A program made the translations under genes and the position numbers. A stretch of DNA of 6,068 nucleotides from Dehalococcoidia bacterium (GTDB lineage: Bacteria; Chloroflexota; Dehalococcoidia; SZUA-161), in NCBI GenBank assembly GCA_004376205.1, contig SOKG01000317.1, positions 1 through 6,068 on the forward strand. Reading direction: 5' to 3'. The first letter of the stretch is position 1; each line of letters begins with the position of its first letter. The notes beneath the pieces were generated by a model that searched no databases, was not told the origin of the DNA, and worked only from the letters and a program-made list of their open reading frames with translations. Below, piece by piece: positions 5,205 through 6,068 of this stretch.

Positions 5205-5370
5205 GAACACACTACTGGGAAACCTGATAGAAGAGAAGCAGCGTCTTAGGACGCAACTGGTGCAAGTTCAAACCATGCTGCGCTTGATCGATGACCGCAT
5301 ATTAGAAGAGCTGCTAATGGAACTCGAGAGCAATGATGAGCCTGTTGCAAAGAAGGTAGACCAGCGCTAG
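5203..5370 (+). CDS. Small helical/coiled-coil protein of 55 aa, unknown function
   Basis: ATG 5203 has an SD-like AGGGTGG (5191-5197) five bases upstream; the frame ends at TAG 5368-5370. GTG 5194 is in frame but has no room for an SD. The protein starts MNTLLGNLIEEKQRLRTQL and continues with leucines spaced 3-4 apart and alternating charged residues to about residue 42, predicting one long amphipathic helix. The tail (43-55) is polar and charged. There is no signal peptide or membrane segment, so it is probably cytosolic and may self-associate or bind a partner. It has its own strong promoter and structured leader. Its stop is 16 bases from the stop of the convergent tubulin-like gene, with a small hairpin (5371-5388) between. 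I recognise no family. Confidence 0.6.
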   Translation: MNTLLGNLIEEKQRLRTQLVQVQTMLRLIDDRILEELLMELESNDEPVAKKVDQR

Positions 5371-5386
5371 AATCACTTTCCCGTGG

Positions 5387-6068
5387 TTACAGTGTTGCTT
5401 CCTTGCTCTTCAACTGTACCCCTAGCCTGGGGATCTCAGAATATCCTGAAAGCATCACCACACCGGCCACCGAATCCCACCCGCGGATGGGACAGTCTCC
5501 CCCTCTGACCTCGGAAGTCGCTATAGCGTTCTCTAGCCAGTTCTTGGCATGGGAGAAGCCCTCCATATTCAGCTCCTCCGGCGGCCCGGCAATGATCATC
5601 AACGCCTTCTTGGCCTTCTTTATGTCGCACTCGCCGGTTAACCTCAGGGTAGCAGCGTTTCTAATGGCTGTATAGCACCTCATAGCTGGACTCAGTTGGT
5701 CTATGGAGCTTTTTTTCCTGAAGAACGAGAACCTGTCACGCACCGTTTTGGCCTTCATCTCTGAATATCCGATATAGCTAAACCCTTCCCAGGAATTTAT
5801 GATGTCGGAGGCGTCGATCACCTTTATGCCAACCCTGTTCCCCTCCGTCTCACCGGCACCCAGCATTAAAGGCAATGGCTTCACTAGCTCGTGGTTCATT
5901 ATGCTGTAGCTTGTCTCAAGCGGGAGCCCCTCCTTTTTCCAAACATCGTTGTCAAACAGGAGAACGCCATTAACCGCTCCATCCAGCTCTTGCAGGCATT
6001 CTACGGCGTTCAAGGCCATCAGCTTCCCCTCATCCTCACTGGGAAGAACACCTATAAAGTAGATGGGC
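5387..6068 (-). CDS. Tubulin/FtsZ superfamily GTPase, CetZ-like; N-terminus beyond window
   Basis: The frame is open from the right edge to TAA at 5387-5389, showing 226 residues. The ATG at 6019 is internal, because the 16 residues upstream (PIYFIGVLPSEDEGKL) fit the family. Features in order, numbered from that Met: LNAVECL then LLFDNDVW (3-27), SYSIMNHELV with Asn42 (helix H7 guanine contact), LMLGAGE (51-57), the T7 loop IDASDIINS with Asp69 and Asp72 (catalytic acids, as in FtsZ DFAD), then a C-terminal domain with ALMIIAGPPEEL (139-150), EVRGGDCP (170-177) and VAGVVMLSGYSEIPR (184-198). This pattern is closer to archaeal CetZ than to canonical FtsZ. The P-loop-like GGGTG motif lies off-window. 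It should polymerise in the cytosol with GTP and affect shape or division. It ends at residue 210 without a long tail. Family call good; the CetZ subgroup is from memory. Confidence 0.85.
   Translation of the reverse strand, partial: PIYFIGVLPSEDEGKLMALNAVECLQELDGAVNGVLLFDNDVWKKEGLPLETSYSIMNHELVKPLPLMLGAGETEGNRVGIKVIDASDIINSWEGFSYIGYSEMKAKTVRDRFSFFRKKSSIDQLSPAMRCYTAIRNAATLRLTGECDIKKAKKALMIIAGPPEELNMEGFSHAKNWLENAIATSEVRGGDCPIRGWDSVAGVVMLSGYSEIPRLGVQLKSKEATL

Overview
The window most resembles a bacterial chromosome segment, probably from the Chloroflexota (Dehalococcoidia-like). This placement is an inference from protein style, not from a marker gene. The evidence is a lipoprotein with a long Pro-Thr linker, an HMG-CoA-synthase-like thiolase-fold protein, strong Shine-Dalgarno (SD) sites, and several sigma70-type promoters (TTGACA or TTGACC, 17-18 bp spacing). 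I see no insertion sequence, CRISPR array, tRNA or rRNA.

Left part (1-1940): a truncated minus-strand gene for an HMG-CoA-synthase-like thiolase-fold enzyme diverges from a plus-strand short-chain dehydrogenase/reductase (SDR). They share a 456-bp intergenic region with one promoter facing each way and a candidate operator dyad over the left-facing promoter. Both could act in acyl-CoA or fatty-acid type metabolism, but substrates cannot be read from sequence.

Middle (1941-4160): a minus-strand gene encodes about 13 membrane helices fused to a C-terminal endonuclease/exonuclease/phosphatase (EEP) domain, predicted to lie outside the membrane. Its start is probably 75 bases downstream of the longest possible ORF, because a good promoter sits on the longer start. 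Just after its stop lies a possible 36-residue single-helix membrane peptide.

Right part (4161-6068): a plus-strand lipoprotein gene has a lipobox, a 12-bp tandem repeat encoding (Pro-Thr)n and a beta-sandwich-like C-terminal domain. It is followed by a large hairpin. Next come a strong promoter, a hairpin with a T-rich tail starting about 6 bases past the predicted transcription start, and a highly structured leader. These precede a 55-residue predicted helical protein. Convergent with it is the C-terminal two-thirds of a tubulin/FtsZ superfamily GTPase resembling archaeal CetZ, running off the right edge.

No single operon ties the genes together; most are singly transcribed and alternate in direction. 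The best candidates for something new are the structured leader with its 55-aa protein, the CetZ-like protein in a bacterial context, the membrane-anchored EEP fusion, and the thiolase-fold enzyme lacking its nucleophilic cysteine.
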